11,279 nt of DNA from Gemmataceae bacterium. GTDB taxonomy: Bacteria > Planctomycetota > Planctomycetia > Gemmatales > Gemmataceae. Shown one piece after another: positions 1-6,935 of the stretch. Location: positions 1-11,279 of the forward strand of contig JADLBT010000208.1 in assembly GCA_020847555.1 (NCBI GenBank), given 5' to 3'. Below the pieces are notes generated by a model, which saw nothing but the letters and a program-made list of their open reading frames with translations, searched no databases and had not been told where the DNA came from. The position numbers were made by a program, and so were the translations under genes. Every line of letters begins with the position of its first letter. The first letter of the stretch is position 1.

Positions 1-1
1 C

Positions 2-856
2 TGCGGCGCCACCATCAACGAAATGAACGCGGTCCGCAAGCACCTCAGCCGAATCAAGGGCGGCCGCCTGGCCCAGGCGTGCGCCGCGCCGGCGCTGTTC
101 AGCCTGATCATTTCCGACGTCGTCGGCGATCCGCTTGACACGATCGCGTCCGGCCCGACCGCGCCCGACCCGACCACGTTCGCCGACGCCCTCGCGGTCC
201 TCGACCGCTACCGCCTCACGGAGCGCACCCCGCCCGCCGTGCTGGTCCACCTGCGCGAAGGGGCCGCGGGCCGCGTCCCGGAAACGCCGAAGCAACTTCC
301 GGGACACGTTCACAACCACGTCCTGGGCAACAACGCTCGGGCGCTGGCCGCGGCCCGGCGCCAGGCCGAGGCGTTCGGCTACCGCGTCCTCGACCTGGGT
401 CCGTACATCGAGGGGGAGACGCGCCCCGTCGCGGTCGCGCTCGCGGGCATCGCCCGCAATGTGCGTGAACGGGGCGAGCCAGTCCCGCCGCCGGCGTGCT
501 TGCTCAGCGGCGGTGAGACGACCGTGACGCTCGGCGAGGGCCACGGCCAGGGCGGGCGCAACCAGGAATTCGTCCTGGCCGCTGCCCTGGCGCTCGGCCG
601 TGCGGGGTTGCGCGGAGCGGTGGTTCTGAGCGGCGGGACCGACGGGGAGGACGGGCCGACCGACGCCGCCGGCGCGGTCGCGGATGAGCGAACCCTGGCC
701 GAGGCCGAGCGTCTGGGGCTGTCCGCGCCGGACCACCTGGCGCGGCACGACGCCTACCCGTTCTTCGCGCGGACGGGCGACCTGCTGATCACGGGGCTGA
801 CCCAGACCAACGTGATGGACGTGCGCCTCTTCCTCATCGCCACTGCCGTCGGTTAA
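2..856 (+). CDS. Glycerate 2-kinase (MOFRL/DUF4147 family), 5' truncated by window edge
   Basis: This is the C-terminal 284 residues of a glycerate 2-kinase, which phosphorylates D-glycerate to 2-phosphoglycerate in the cytoplasm and feeds glycolysis. The open frame runs off the left edge, so the true start and promoter are outside the window. The ATG at 23 is internal, because the frame upstream of it already reads as family sequence. Visible signatures are the VRKHLSRIKGGRLA block near the edge with the conserved Lys, then SDVVGDPLDTIASGPTAPDP, typical of the N-terminal DUF4147 domain. The C-terminal MOFRL domain follows, with LLSGGETTVTL, GGRNQEF and SGGTDGEDGPTDAAGA. The family C-terminal motif usually reads close to TGPTGTNVND and here is TGLTQTNVMD, a small deviation. 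Family members are usually somewhat over 400 residues, so roughly one third is missing. No terminator is obvious after the TAA. Confidence 0.95.
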   Translation, partial: CGATINEMNAVRKHLSRIKGGRLAQACAAPALFSLIISDVVGDPLDTIASGPTAPDPTTFADALAVLDRYRLTERTPPAVLVHLREGAAGRVPETPKQLPGHVHNHVLGNNARALAAARRQAEAFGYRVLDLGPYIEGETRPVAVALAGIARNVRERGEPVPPPACLLSGGETTVTLGEGHGQGGRNQEFVLAAALALGRAGLRGAVVLSGGTDGEDGPTDAAGAVADERTLAEAERLGLSAPDHLARHDAYPFFARTGDLLITGLTQTNVMDVRLFLIATAVG

Positions 857-1276
857 CCGAGCCGCCGGGGTGAGACATTTTGGCTACACCGTGCTGCGAT
901 TTTGTAACAATTGCACCTCCTGCACCGCCTGGAAAGTGATGGCGTAACCGAGCAACTCGTCTCACTTCTCGCTGTGTCAGCCACTTGCGCTCGCAGCGGC
1001 CAGCGATGCTCGGATTGGCACGCCATCTGCACTAATATCTCCCGCCACCCCGATGAGGCATCCGAGTTCGTTGGGGCTGGAACAGAAGAGGCTCGGCAAG
1101 TCCGAGTGTGAGCGCGGCGGGAAGGCGGGGATGCGGGCACTGTTCCCGGAACCTCAGCGCACGCGATGAACCGCTTCCCGCCGCGCCACCCCCTCCCCGA
1201 CCCGAGGGGTGAGTATTCGTTCGCGCGATTCCTTTCTCCCCACCTGCGTCCACCTGGGCGCGGGTGTTTTCTTTGG

Positions 1277-1307
1277 TTTACCAGCCGGATTGCACAGCCA
1301 ATACAAT
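1277..1307 (+). promoter_or_regulatory. Weak candidate promoter for the BNR protein
   Basis: TTTACC at 1277-1282 and TACAAT at 1302-1307 resemble -35 and -10 boxes, but the spacer is 19 bases, longer than the usual 17. The -10-like box overlaps a 6-bp inverted repeat, GGATTG (1287-1292) and CAATCC (1304-1309). A start about 7 bases after TACAAT would fall at about 1314, exactly where the next hairpin begins. That agreement is the main reason for listing it. Confidence 0.2.
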
Positions 1308-1313
1308 CCCTCC

Positions 1314-1346
1314 GTCTTCCCCCCGCTCGGGGCGAGAACGGAAGAC
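1314..1346 (+). promoter_or_regulatory. Hairpin in the presumed 5' leader of the BNR-protein gene
   Basis: GTCTTCC (1314-1320) pairs perfectly with GGAAGAC (1340-1346). Inside it CCCCG (1321-1325) pairs with CGGGG (1328-1332) across a CT loop, leaving a 7-base bulge on the 3' side. The tight 2-base loop means the inner pairs may open. The structure lies 34 bases before the ATG, leaving the GGAGGG at 1369-1374 free, so it would not by itself mask the start. It may stabilise the mRNA 5' end. No T-run follows, so it is not an intrinsic terminator. Confidence 0.35.
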
Positions 1347-1380
1347 ACGGGGCGCCGTCACCGGCGCGGAGGGACCAGCC

Positions 1381-2802
1381 ATGCACGAGGATCCGGGTGT
1401 GACCCGGCGCGACTGCCTGCGCCTCGCCGCCGGCGGCGCGGCCGGGTTGGCGGCAACCACCGACCTTGCTGCGGTCGAGGCGGCGCAGCCGGCGATCGAG
1501 CGGACCGACGGCTATCGCGGCATCTGGTACGCGAACCAGCCGACGAAGGACAGGCACCGCTACAAGTACAGCGGCGGGTTCGCCACCTACCCGCAGCAGC
1601 ACCTCCCGATCGCCTACCACGCCCGCGCCGCCGACAAGACGTTCTTCTGCTACGGCGGGACGGTGCCCGGCAAGCGCGAGCTGCTGCACATGGTATCGTA
1701 CTACGACCACGCGACCGGCACGGTCCCGCGCCCCGTCGTCCTGCTCAACAAGAAGACCAGCGACGCCCACGACAACCCGACGCTGATGCTCGACGACGCC
1801 GGCCACGTCTGGATCTTCTCCAACGCCCACGGCAAGTCGCGCCCGTCGTACATCCACCGCAGCCGCCGGCCGTACTCGATCGACGGATTCGAGCGCGTGC
1901 TGACGACGAACTTCTCGTACAGCCAGCCATGGCATCTGCCGGGGCGCGGCTGGCTGTTCCTGCACACCCGCTACGCGCCCGGCCGCAACCTGTTCTGGAT
2001 GACCAGCCCCGACGGCGTCAAGTGGGGCGAGCCGCAACCGCTGGCCCGGGTCGCCCTCGGCCACTACCAGATCAGCTGGCGCGACGGCACCCGGGTCGGC
2101 ACCGCGTTCAACTATCACCCCAGGCCGGTCGGTCTGAACGCCCGCACGAACCTCTACTACCTGGAGACGGCCGACCAGGGACAGACGTGGCGGACCGCCG
2201 ACGGCAAGCCGATCAAGACGCCGCTGACCGAGGCGCGCCATACCGCCCTCGTCCACGACTACGAGGCCGAGAAACGCCTCGTCTACCTCAAGGACGTGCA
2301 GTTCGACGCCCGCGGCCGGCCGGTGTTGCTGTACCTGACGAGCCGCGGGTACGAACCGGGGCCGGAACGCGGGCCGCGCGCCTGGCACACCGCCCGGTGG
2401 ACGGGCGAGCGGTGGGAGATTCGGCCGTTCACCACGTCGGATCACAACTACGACTTCGGATCGCTGTACCTGGAGGCGGACGGCACCTGGCGGGTGATCG
2501 CTCCGACCGCGCCCGGGCCGGTCCCACACGGGACGGGCGGCGAGGTGGTCATGTGGACGAGCCGGGACGAGGGCAAGTCGTGGCGCCAGGTTCGCCAACT
2601 GACGCGCGACAGCCCGCGCAATCACACCTACGTCCGCCGCCCGGTCCACGCCCACCCGGACTTCTACGCTCTGTGGGCCGACGGCGACGTGCTGCAACTG
2701 TCGGCGTCGGCGCTGTACTTCACCAACCGGGCCGGGGACCGGGTGTGGCGCCTGCCGCAGCGCATGACGAAGGACGCGGCCCGACCCGAGGTCGCGTTCT
2801 GA
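1381..2802 (+). CDS. Tat-exported BNR-repeat (BNR_4-like) beta-propeller protein
   Basis: This 473-residue protein starts at ATG 1381, six bases after GGAGGG (1369-1374); the frame is open further upstream but shows nothing protein-like there. The N-terminus has a twin-arginine signal, TRRDCLRLAAGGAAGLA at residues 8-24, so it is predicted to be exported folded. The mature part opens with DGYRGIWY (43-50) and KYSGGFATY (62-70), then FFCYGGT (88-94) and HDNPTLMLDDAGHVWIF (130-146), which I recognise as the BNR_4 type. Asp-box-like turns occur at SPDGVKW (209-215), ADQGQTW (264-270) and SRDEGKSW (394-401), consistent with a multi-bladed beta-propeller. Related propellers include sialidase-like glycosidases and, from memory, some polysaccharide lyases, so binding or cleavage of an acidic polysaccharide is a reasonable but unproven role. 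His130 is a candidate active-site residue by position only. It is not adjacent to other carbohydrate genes. Confidence 0.85.
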   Translation: MHEDPGVTRRDCLRLAAGGAAGLAATTDLAAVEAAQPAIERTDGYRGIWYANQPTKDRHRYKYSGGFATYPQQHLPIAYHARAADKTFFCYGGTVPGKRELLHMVSYYDHATGTVPRPVVLLNKKTSDAHDNPTLMLDDAGHVWIFSNAHGKSRPSYIHRSRRPYSIDGFERVLTTNFSYSQPWHLPGRGWLFLHTRYAPGRNLFWMTSPDGVKWGEPQPLARVALGHYQISWRDGTRVGTAFNYHPRPVGLNARTNLYYLETADQGQTWRTADGKPIKTPLTEARHTALVHDYEAEKRLVYLKDVQFDARGRPVLLYLTSRGYEPGPERGPRAWHTARWTGERWEIRPFTTSDHNYDFGSLYLEADGTWRVIAPTAPGPVPHGTGGEVVMWTSRDEGKSWRQVRQLTRDSPRNHTYVRRPVHAHPDFYALWADGDVLQLSASALYFTNRAGDRVWRLPQRMTKDAARPEVAF

Positions 2803-2898
2803 GCGCCCGCCGTTAGGTTTCTGCGGGAGCCGGGGACGCGCCTGTGCCCGTCGCTGGCACTCCGGGCCGGTCAACTAAAGGTCGCGAGTCGGCCGCCC

Positions 2899-3792
2899 TC
2901 AAAAGTCACTGCTCGGGACCACCTCGCGACCGGCCCGCGTCCCCAGCGCCTCCCACACCATCGGGTTGAGGGAGTCGGTCAGCAGACGCACGCTGCCATC
3001 GCACAGCAGAAAGTTCACGCCCTGAGTGTGGCGGCTGGCGAAGTCGTCCACGTGGTTCGTCGAGTTGTTGGGCGTGTGCCCCTTCGCGCCCGGCCCGGTG
3101 TGGCCGAGGCAGAGCACCGGCGCTCCCTCCGCCCCCAGCGCGGTCGGCCGGACCGGCGGCACCGTCGCCCCCGTGACCGCCCCCGCCCACGTGCCCAGGG
3201 CCAGGTCGCTCGACCGCTCGCCGACCGCCAGGGTGTTGCTCGTCCCGTCGGTGATGTCGGCGAGGCGGATGCGGCTGTTGCGATAGAAGACGCCGTTGCC
3301 CCGGTCCGGCGCGTCCGCGACCTCGTCGGTGCCGTACATCCCGATGTACCCGGCGAAAGCGACCGAGGCGCTCGTCCCGGTGGCCGTGAAGGTGAGCGGG
3401 GCATCGTCGGAAGGGCAGCGGAAGACGGCCAGAACCTGGACGCGCGCAAAGGAGTTGGCCGCCGCCCCGATGTCGGCCGACTGGGTGATGCGGCTGTACA
3501 CGGGGCTCTGCTCCAGGTCCGGGAGCAGGTGAGCCGCCCAGCCCCAGCCCGGCCCCAGGTCGGATCCGTCCTTCGCGACCGTCGAGGTGTACCCGGGTGG
3601 GAAGCGCTTCATCCGGCCGTGGTAGTTGTGCAGGGCGACGCCGAGTTGTTTGAGGTGGTTCTGGCACTGGGTGCGGTTGGCCGCCTCGCGGACCTTCTGG
3701 ACGGCGGGCAGCAGCAGGCCGATGAGGATGGCGATGATCGCGATCACCACCAAAAGTTCGATCAACGTGAAAGCCGACCGGCTTCGAGACAT
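2899..3792 (-). CDS. DUF1559 protein with prepilin-type N-terminus
   Basis: This 297-residue protein belongs to the DUF1559 family, abundant in planctomycetes and of unknown function. I chose the ATG at 3792 because GGAGG (3802-3798, minus strand) sits 5 bases before it; an in-frame upstream codon at 3822 lacks such a site. Residues 7-13 AFTLIEL and the hydrophobic stretch to about residue 30 form a type IV prepilin or pseudopilin N-terminus. The residue before Phe8 is Ala rather than the usual Gly. VQKVREAA (31-38) follows, as is usual in the family. The C-terminal part carries [13 protein letters not shown] (182-194) and the family's terminal pattern H255[12 protein letters not shown], with the DG at 265-266. 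It is probably membrane-anchored with the globular part outside the cytoplasm, possibly an assembling pseudopilin. It ends 96 bases from the convergent BNR gene, and I see no strong terminator between them. Confidence 0.95.
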   Translation of the reverse strand: MSRSRSAFTLIELLVVIAIIAILIGLLLPAVQKVREAANRTQCQNHLKQLGVALHNYHGRMKRFPPGYTSTVAKDGSDLGPGWGWAAHLLPDLEQSPVYSRITQSADIGAAANSFARVQVLAVFRCPSDDAPLTFTATGTSASVAFAGYIGMYGTDEVADAPDRGNGVFYRNSRIRLADITDGTSNTLAVGERSSDLALGTWAGAVTGATVPPVRPTALGAEGAPVLCLGHTGPGAKGHTPNNSTNHVDDFASRHTQGVNFLLCDGSVRLLTDSLNPMVWEALGTRAGREVVPSSDF

Positions 3793-3806
3793 CGCCGCCT
3801 CCGTGG

Positions 3807-3842
3807 TTATACACCGTATCACCTACGTAATACGTTGTATAA
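3807..3842. promoter_or_regulatory. AT-rich inverted repeat upstream of the DUF1559 gene
   Basis: TTATACACCGTAT (3807-3819) faces ATACGTTGTATAA (3830-3842). The arms are 13 bases long, match at 12 of 13 positions and are separated by 10 bases that include the palindrome TACGTA. The element lies 15 bases before the DUF1559 ATG in otherwise GC-rich DNA. It contains -10-like sequences on both strands: TATAAT on plus at 3838-3843, and TATACA and TATAAC on minus. No matching -35 box is clear on either strand. It may be the promoter core, a dimeric repressor operator, or both. Confidence 0.4.
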
Positions 3843-3895
3843 TGCGACTCGGGACCGGCAAGGACGCCGCGGCGCGATTTTTCTCAGGGTTACGC

Positions 3896-3922
3896 AAAGC
3901 CCACGGGACGCGGCCCGTGGGC
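3896..3922 (-). terminator. Hairpin after pepT, candidate terminator
   Basis: GCCCACGGG (3899-3907) and CCCGTGGGC (3914-3922) form a perfect 9-bp stem with a 6-base loop. On the minus strand it begins 7 bases after the pepT stop and is followed by only TTT before GCG. The short T-tract makes it a weak intrinsic terminator at best, but the position fits the end of the nth-pepT unit. Confidence 0.5.
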
Positions 3923-3929
3923 CTTGCAC

Positions 3930-5162
3930 TCAACTCTTCTCCCCCCACACTCGGGCCAGCTCCACCACCACGCGCAGCGCGATCGCCATCTCCTCCAGGC
4001 ACGTCCACTCCAGCGGCGAGTGGAGGTTGTGCTCGCCGGTCGAGAGGTTCGGCGTCGGCAGCCCCAGCTCGGTCAGGCGTGATCCGTCCGTGCCGCCGCG
4101 CACGATGGTGCGCTTCGGCTCCAGCCCGGCCCGGCGCATCGCCTCCTCGGCGAACGCCAGCGCCCGCGGCTCCTTCGCCAGCCCGTCCGCCAGGTTGCGG
4201 TACTGCGGCGTCACCTGGATCTCCACCCGCGCCCGCGGGAACTCCGCCTCCAGCAGCGCCGCGGCCCGCCGCAACACCTCCGCGTGGTCGGCGAGGCGCG
4301 CTGTGTCGAAGTCGCGCAGGAGGATGCGCAGCGTCGTCTCGCCGACGCCGCCGTCGATGCGGTACGGGTGCAGGAACCCCGCGCGCCCGTCGGTCGTCTC
4401 CGGCGACAGCGCCTGCCACGGCAGCCGCTCCAGGAACGCCCCGGCCAGGCGCACCGCGTTCACCATCCGGCCCTTGCCGATCGAGGGGTGGATGTTGACG
4501 CCGCGAATGGTTACGACTGCCAGGTCCGCCGAAAACGTCTCGCCGTCGATCTCGCCGACGCCGCCGCCGTCGAGCGTGTAGCCCGCTACCGCGCCCAGCT
4601 TCTTCAGATCGAGGTGATCGACGCCGTGGCCGATCTCCTCGTCGCAGGTGAAGCAGACGCGCACCGGCCCGTGCGGGATCTCGGGGTGGGCCGCCAGGTG
4701 GGCCGCCGCCTCCACGATGACCGCGATGCCCGCCTTGTCGTCGGCGCCCAGCAGCGTCGTGCCGTCGGTGGTGACGAGCGTCTTGCCCTGCAGCGCCGCC
4801 AATTCGGGGCTATCGCTGACGCGGATCACCTTGCTCGGGTCGCCGGGAAGGACGATGTCGCGCCCGTCGTAGTTGCGGTGAACGATCGGTTTGACGCCCT
4901 TGCCGGTCGTCTCGGGGGAGGTGTCGAGGTGGGCGATGAAGGCGATGGTCGGGGCCGGGCGGGGGGTCGTGGCCGGGATGGTCGCCATGACGATGCCGTG
5001 CGCGTCCTGCTCGGCGTCGCGCAGGCCGAGAGCGCGGAGTTCCTCCAGCAGCACGCGGCCGAGTTCCAGCTGTCCGGGCGAGCTGGGGTAGGTGGGGGAG
5101 CCCTCGATGGCGGTGGTGTCGATGCGGACGTAGCGGCAGAAGCGATCGAGCAGGGTTTCCAT
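3930..5162 (-). CDS. pepT: Peptidase T (tripeptide aminopeptidase)
   Basis: This is a cytoplasmic M20-family dizinc aminopeptidase that releases the N-terminal residue from tripeptides. It has 410 residues; E. coli PepT has 408. I chose the ATG at 5162 because GAGGGA (5172-5167, minus) lies just before it and the protein then begins METLLDRF, like known PepT. A TTG four codons upstream overlaps that ribosome-binding site and is unlikely to be used. Expected metal ligands and catalytic residues are present: His78 and Asp80 in HLDTSPE, Asp141 in LLGADDKAG, Glu175/Glu176 in CDEEIGHG, Asp198 in LDGGGVGE and His381 near the end. RGGTDGSRL at 355-363 is also typical. The dimerisation (lid) domain lies between about residues 205 and 320. 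The gene starts 36 bases after the nth stop on the same strand, so the two are probably co-transcribed. No feature suggests loss of activity. Confidence 0.96.
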   Translation of the reverse strand: METLLDRFCRYVRIDTTAIEGSPTYPSSPGQLELGRVLLEELRALGLRDAEQDAHGIVMATIPATTPRPAPTIAFIAHLDTSPETTGKGVKPIVHRNYDGRDIVLPGDPSKVIRVSDSPELAALQGKTLVTTDGTTLLGADDKAGIAVIVEAAAHLAAHPEIPHGPVRVCFTCDEEIGHGVDHLDLKKLGAVAGYTLDGGGVGEIDGETFSADLAVVTIRGVNIHPSIGKGRMVNAVRLAGAFLERLPWQALSPETTDGRAGFLHPYRIDGGVGETTLRILLRDFDTARLADHAEVLRRAAALLEAEFPRARVEIQVTPQYRNLADGLAKEPRALAFAEEAMRRAGLEPKRTIVRGGTDGSRLTELGLPTPNLSTGEHNLHSPLEWTCLEEMAIALRVVVELARVWGEKS

Positions 5163-5198
5163 GACGTCCCTCAAGTTCCGGGCCGCGGCGCGCGGACA

Positions 5199-5849
5199 TC
5201 AGCCCTCCAGGCCTATCCTCGGGCAGAGTTTCGCCAGCCCGCAGCTGGCGCAGGCCGGTCGGCGGGCGTGACACACCTGGCGCCCGTGGAAGATCAGGCG
5301 ATGGCTGAACGTGGTCCAGTCCTTCTTCGGGATCAGCTCCATCAGGTCGCGCTCCACCTTCACCGGGTCGGTGTGGACGGTCAGCCCCAGGCGCCGGCTC
5401 AGCCGCCCGACGTGGGTATCCACCGTGATTCCGGGGACGGCGAAGGCGTTGCCGAGGATGACGTTGGCCGTCTTGCGGCCGACCCCGGCGAGCGGCACCA
5501 ACTCCTCCATCGTGGCCGGCACCGCGCCGCCGTGGCGCTCGACCAGGGCGCGGCAGCAGGCAATGATGTTCTTCGCCTTGTTGCGGAAGAAGCCGGTCGA
5601 TTGGACGTATGACTCCAGTTCACGCGGGTCGGCCTCGGCGAAGGCGCGAGCGTCGGGGTAGCGCGCGAACAGAGCGGGAGTGATCTGGTTGACGCGGGCG
5701 TCGGTGCATTGGGCCGACAGAATGGTCGCGACCAGGAGTTGCAGGGGGGTCTGGTGGTTCAGGGCGCAGTGAGCGTCCGGGTAAAGGCGGGCCAGCTTGC
5801 GAACGATACTGCGCGCCCGGCTCCGTTGCGGGTCGCCTGTCTTCATCAT
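5199..5849 (-). CDS. nth: Endonuclease III, DNA glycosylase/AP lyase
   Basis: Endonuclease III removes oxidised pyrimidines and cleaves at the abasic site in base excision repair. At 216 residues from ATG 5849 it is close to the E. coli length (211). The helix-hairpin-helix motif [13 protein letters not shown] (120-132) contains catalytic Lys126, and Asp144 in VDTHVGRL is the second catalytic residue. The C-terminal [4Fe-4S] loop is intact, with Cys193, Cys200, Cys203 and Cys209 in C-X6-C-X2-C-X5-C spacing. The start is uncertain: ATGs lie at 5858, 5849 and 5846, all in frame. None has a clear Shine-Dalgarno, and a TATAAT box overlaps the 5858 ATG. The frame stays open far upstream, but that sequence is the hairpin repeat and the antisense of the TIM-barrel gene. 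pepT follows 36 bases downstream. Confidence 0.96.
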   Translation of the reverse strand: MMKTGDPQRSRARSIVRKLARLYPDAHCALNHQTPLQLLVATILSAQCTDARVNQITPALFARYPDARAFAEADPRELESYVQSTGFFRNKAKNIIACCRALVERHGGAVPATMEELVPLAGVGRKTANVILGNAFAVPGITVDTHVGRLSRRLGLTVHTDPVKVERDLMELIPKKDWTTFSHRLIFHGRQVCHARRPACASCGLAKLCPRIGLEG

Positions 5850-5856
5850 GACGGGC

Positions 5857-5862
5857 ATTATA
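5857..5862 (-). promoter_or_regulatory. TATAAT -10 box just before nth
   Basis: A perfect TATAAT on the minus strand ends 7 bases before the ATG at 5849, so transcription would begin at about 5850. No TTGACA-like -35 is present; the hexamer 17 bases upstream reads CTGGTG. If used, the mRNA would have essentially no 5' leader. It could also be chance. Confidence 0.4.
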
Positions 5863-5881
5863 CCCCGGACCCGCAGCGCCA

Positions 5882-5940
5882 CCAGCCCGGAGCGCCAGCG
5901 CCGGGCGCGACAAGCGCCCGGCGCTGGCGCTTCGGGCTGG
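5882..5940. repeat. REP-like palindromic intergenic repeat, long form
   Basis: The arms at 5882-5908 and 5914-5940 are 27 bases each and pair along their full length with a single G-U wobble (G5890 against T5932), around the 5-base loop GACAA. The outer 24 bases of the left arm (CCAGCCCGG, AGCGCCAGC, GCCGGG) recur exactly at 8815-8838. It lies between the stop of the TIM-barrel gene and the start of nth, both on the minus strand. As RNA it would be a very stable hairpin that could cause attenuation or protect mRNA. The following 25 bases also show partial similarity to the second copy. Confidence 0.8.
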
Positions 5941-5965
5941 CAGGCAAGCGCGCGTCCCGCGCTGG

Positions 5966-6730
5966 TTACACCAGGCTTTCGAGCAGATATTTCAGCTTGC
6001 GCACCTCCGCGTCCATCGCGAACGGGGCGTCGGGGATGTCGTGGATCGCGACCGTCAGCAGGCGGTCGTAGTTGTGGCGGGCGAGCTGGGCAACGATCCG
6101 GCCGTACTCGATCTCCCCCTGGCCGACGCGCACCTGGAACTGATCGGGACCGCGCCCGGTGTCGCGCAGGTGGACGTGGCGGACGAACGGGTACACCTGC
6201 TCGTATGGCTTGCCCTGGTGCGGACCGGCGATGAAGTGGCTCGGGTCGAGCGTCAGTCCCAGACCCGGCACGCGCTCGCACAGCTGCACGCATGCGTCCG
6301 GATCCTCGGTCAGCGTGCCGATGCGTGTCGCGACGGTCAGCACGATCCCCTCGTGATCGGCGAGGCAGACCAGGGGCGTCAGGCGCTTGACCTCGGCGTC
6401 GAGGCCGCCGTCGGTCGGCCCGGCCGGCACCGCGATGATCGAGACGGTGGACTGCCGCGCAAGCCGGCAAACCGCCCGCAACTGGCGCTGGTACTCGTCG
6501 GCGTCGGGGGTGTCGATCTCGACGCTGAAGGCGGCCGGGGTGAGGCTCGGGCCGATGCGGATGCGCTGGGCCGCGAGCCCGATGTCCTGCGCCACCTCCG
6601 ACGGGCGCAGGTGCGGACCCCTCTCGTGGATGGCCACGTCGAGTTTGCTGAACTCGAGTTCGCCAATGACCCGCAAGGCGCGCTCAAGGGGATACCTGGC
6701 GAAGCACAGCGTGGAACAAGCGACGAACAC
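5966..6730 (-). CDS. Xylose-isomerase-like TIM-barrel protein (sugar phosphate isomerase/epimerase superfamily)
   Basis: This 254-residue protein starts at GTG 6730, preceded by GGAGGG (6740-6735, minus). The frame is open upstream, but that stretch is not protein-like. The fold is recognisable from the strand motifs STLCF (6-10), LDVAIHERG (30-38), [10 protein letters not shown] (96-105), [11 protein letters not shown] (156-166) and [10 protein letters not shown] (183-192), followed by [10 protein letters not shown] (203-212). Asp162, His165, His185 and His187 fit metal or substrate ligands of the superfamily. Two Glu ligands usual in it seem absent: the strand-5 position reads LTVATRIG with Ala134, and strand 8 ends VAIHD. 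The substrate cannot be named. It may be a divergent isomerase/epimerase or a catalytically inactive relative. It is upstream of nth on the same strand, separated by the palindromic repeat. Confidence 0.8.
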   Translation of the reverse strand: MFVACSTLCFARYPLERALRVIGELEFSKLDVAIHERGPHLRPSEVAQDIGLAAQRIRIGPSLTPAAFSVEIDTPDADEYQRQLRAVCRLARQSTVSIIAVPAGPTDGGLDAEVKRLTPLVCLADHEGIVLTVATRIGTLTEDPDACVQLCERVPGLGLTLDPSHFIAGPHQGKPYEQVYPFVRHVHLRDTGRGPDQFQVRVGQGEIEYGRIVAQLARHNYDRLLTVAIHDIPDAPFAMDAEVRKLKYLLESLV

Positions 6731-6794
6731 GGCTCCCTCCGTTGACGTCGGTTCGGTTCGCGGCACGCTCCCGCTCTGCCGCCTGGCGCCCCGC

Positions 6795-6822
6795 ACTATA
6801 CCGTCTTCCCCGCACAGGGCAA
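6795..6822 (-). promoter_or_regulatory. Candidate promoter of the TIM-barrel gene
   Basis: On the minus strand TTGCCC (6822-6817) and TATAGT (6800-6795) are separated by 16 bases, matching the -35 and -10 consensus at 4 and 5 of 6 positions. Transcription would start at about 6788 and give a leader of roughly 58 bases with the GGAGGG site. Confidence 0.45.
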
Positions 6823-6855
6823 GGGCAACCCCGCTCGGCCCCGTCGCGCCTGGAC

Positions 6856-6884
6856 TTGACCTCGCCGGTGGAAGTGGCTATCGC
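6856..6884 (+). promoter_or_regulatory. Candidate promoter of the Cys-rich lipoprotein gene
   Basis: TTGACC (6856-6861) and TATCGC (6879-6884) are exactly 17 bases apart. The -35 box matches at 5 of 6 positions but the -10 box at only 3. A start near 6891 would give a leader of about 45 bases containing GAGGAGGG. It is divergent from the TIM-barrel promoter. Confidence 0.4.
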
Positions 6885-6935
6885 CTGCCTCCCCGACCGC
6901 GCCTTCCGCGCGGTCCCGGCGAGGAGGGACAAACA

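Larger units (their letters stand above)
857..1380. other. 524-bp intergenic region with no convincing gene
   Basis: This gap separates two plus-strand genes. Its first 300 bases are visibly richer in A and T than the flanking genes. I see no tRNA, IS ends or recognisable protein in it. A 38-codon frame at 1053-1169 (starting MRHPSSLGLEQKRLGKS) has no good ribosome-binding site and no family I recognise. The last 100 bases hold a weak promoter-like sequence and a hairpin, listed separately, before the BNR-protein start. It could be a decayed gene or simply a long leader region. Confidence 0.5.

Noticed and set aside
1190..1209. CCCCTC/GAGGGG hairpin in the 857-1380 gap as a terminator for the glycerate kinase
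   Set aside because: It lies more than 330 bases after the stop and has no T-run, so it is not convincing.
853..2874. Long minus-strand open frame (673 codons) opposite the BNR gene
   Set aside because: It is antisense to a clear Tat/BNR protein, its translation is Arg/Val/Gly-rich low-complexity sequence, and no family motif appears. High GC alone produces such frames.
3838..3843. Perfect TATAAT on the plus strand as a promoter for a plus-strand gene
   Set aside because: No plus-strand gene follows and no -35 is present. It is better explained as part of the inverted repeat before the DUF1559 gene.
3028..4581. Long plus-strand open frame across the DUF1559 and pepT genes
   Set aside because: It spans two genuine genes and the gap between them on the opposite strand, with no recognisable domains.
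4284..5612. Long plus-strand open frame opposite pepT and nth
   Set aside because: Both opposite genes have intact catalytic motifs; this frame is their GC-driven shadow.
5850..6470. Upstream extension of the nth frame, giving a 423-residue fusion
   Set aside because: The extension translates the palindromic repeat and the antisense of the TIM-barrel gene. Nth homology begins only at the ATGs near 5850.
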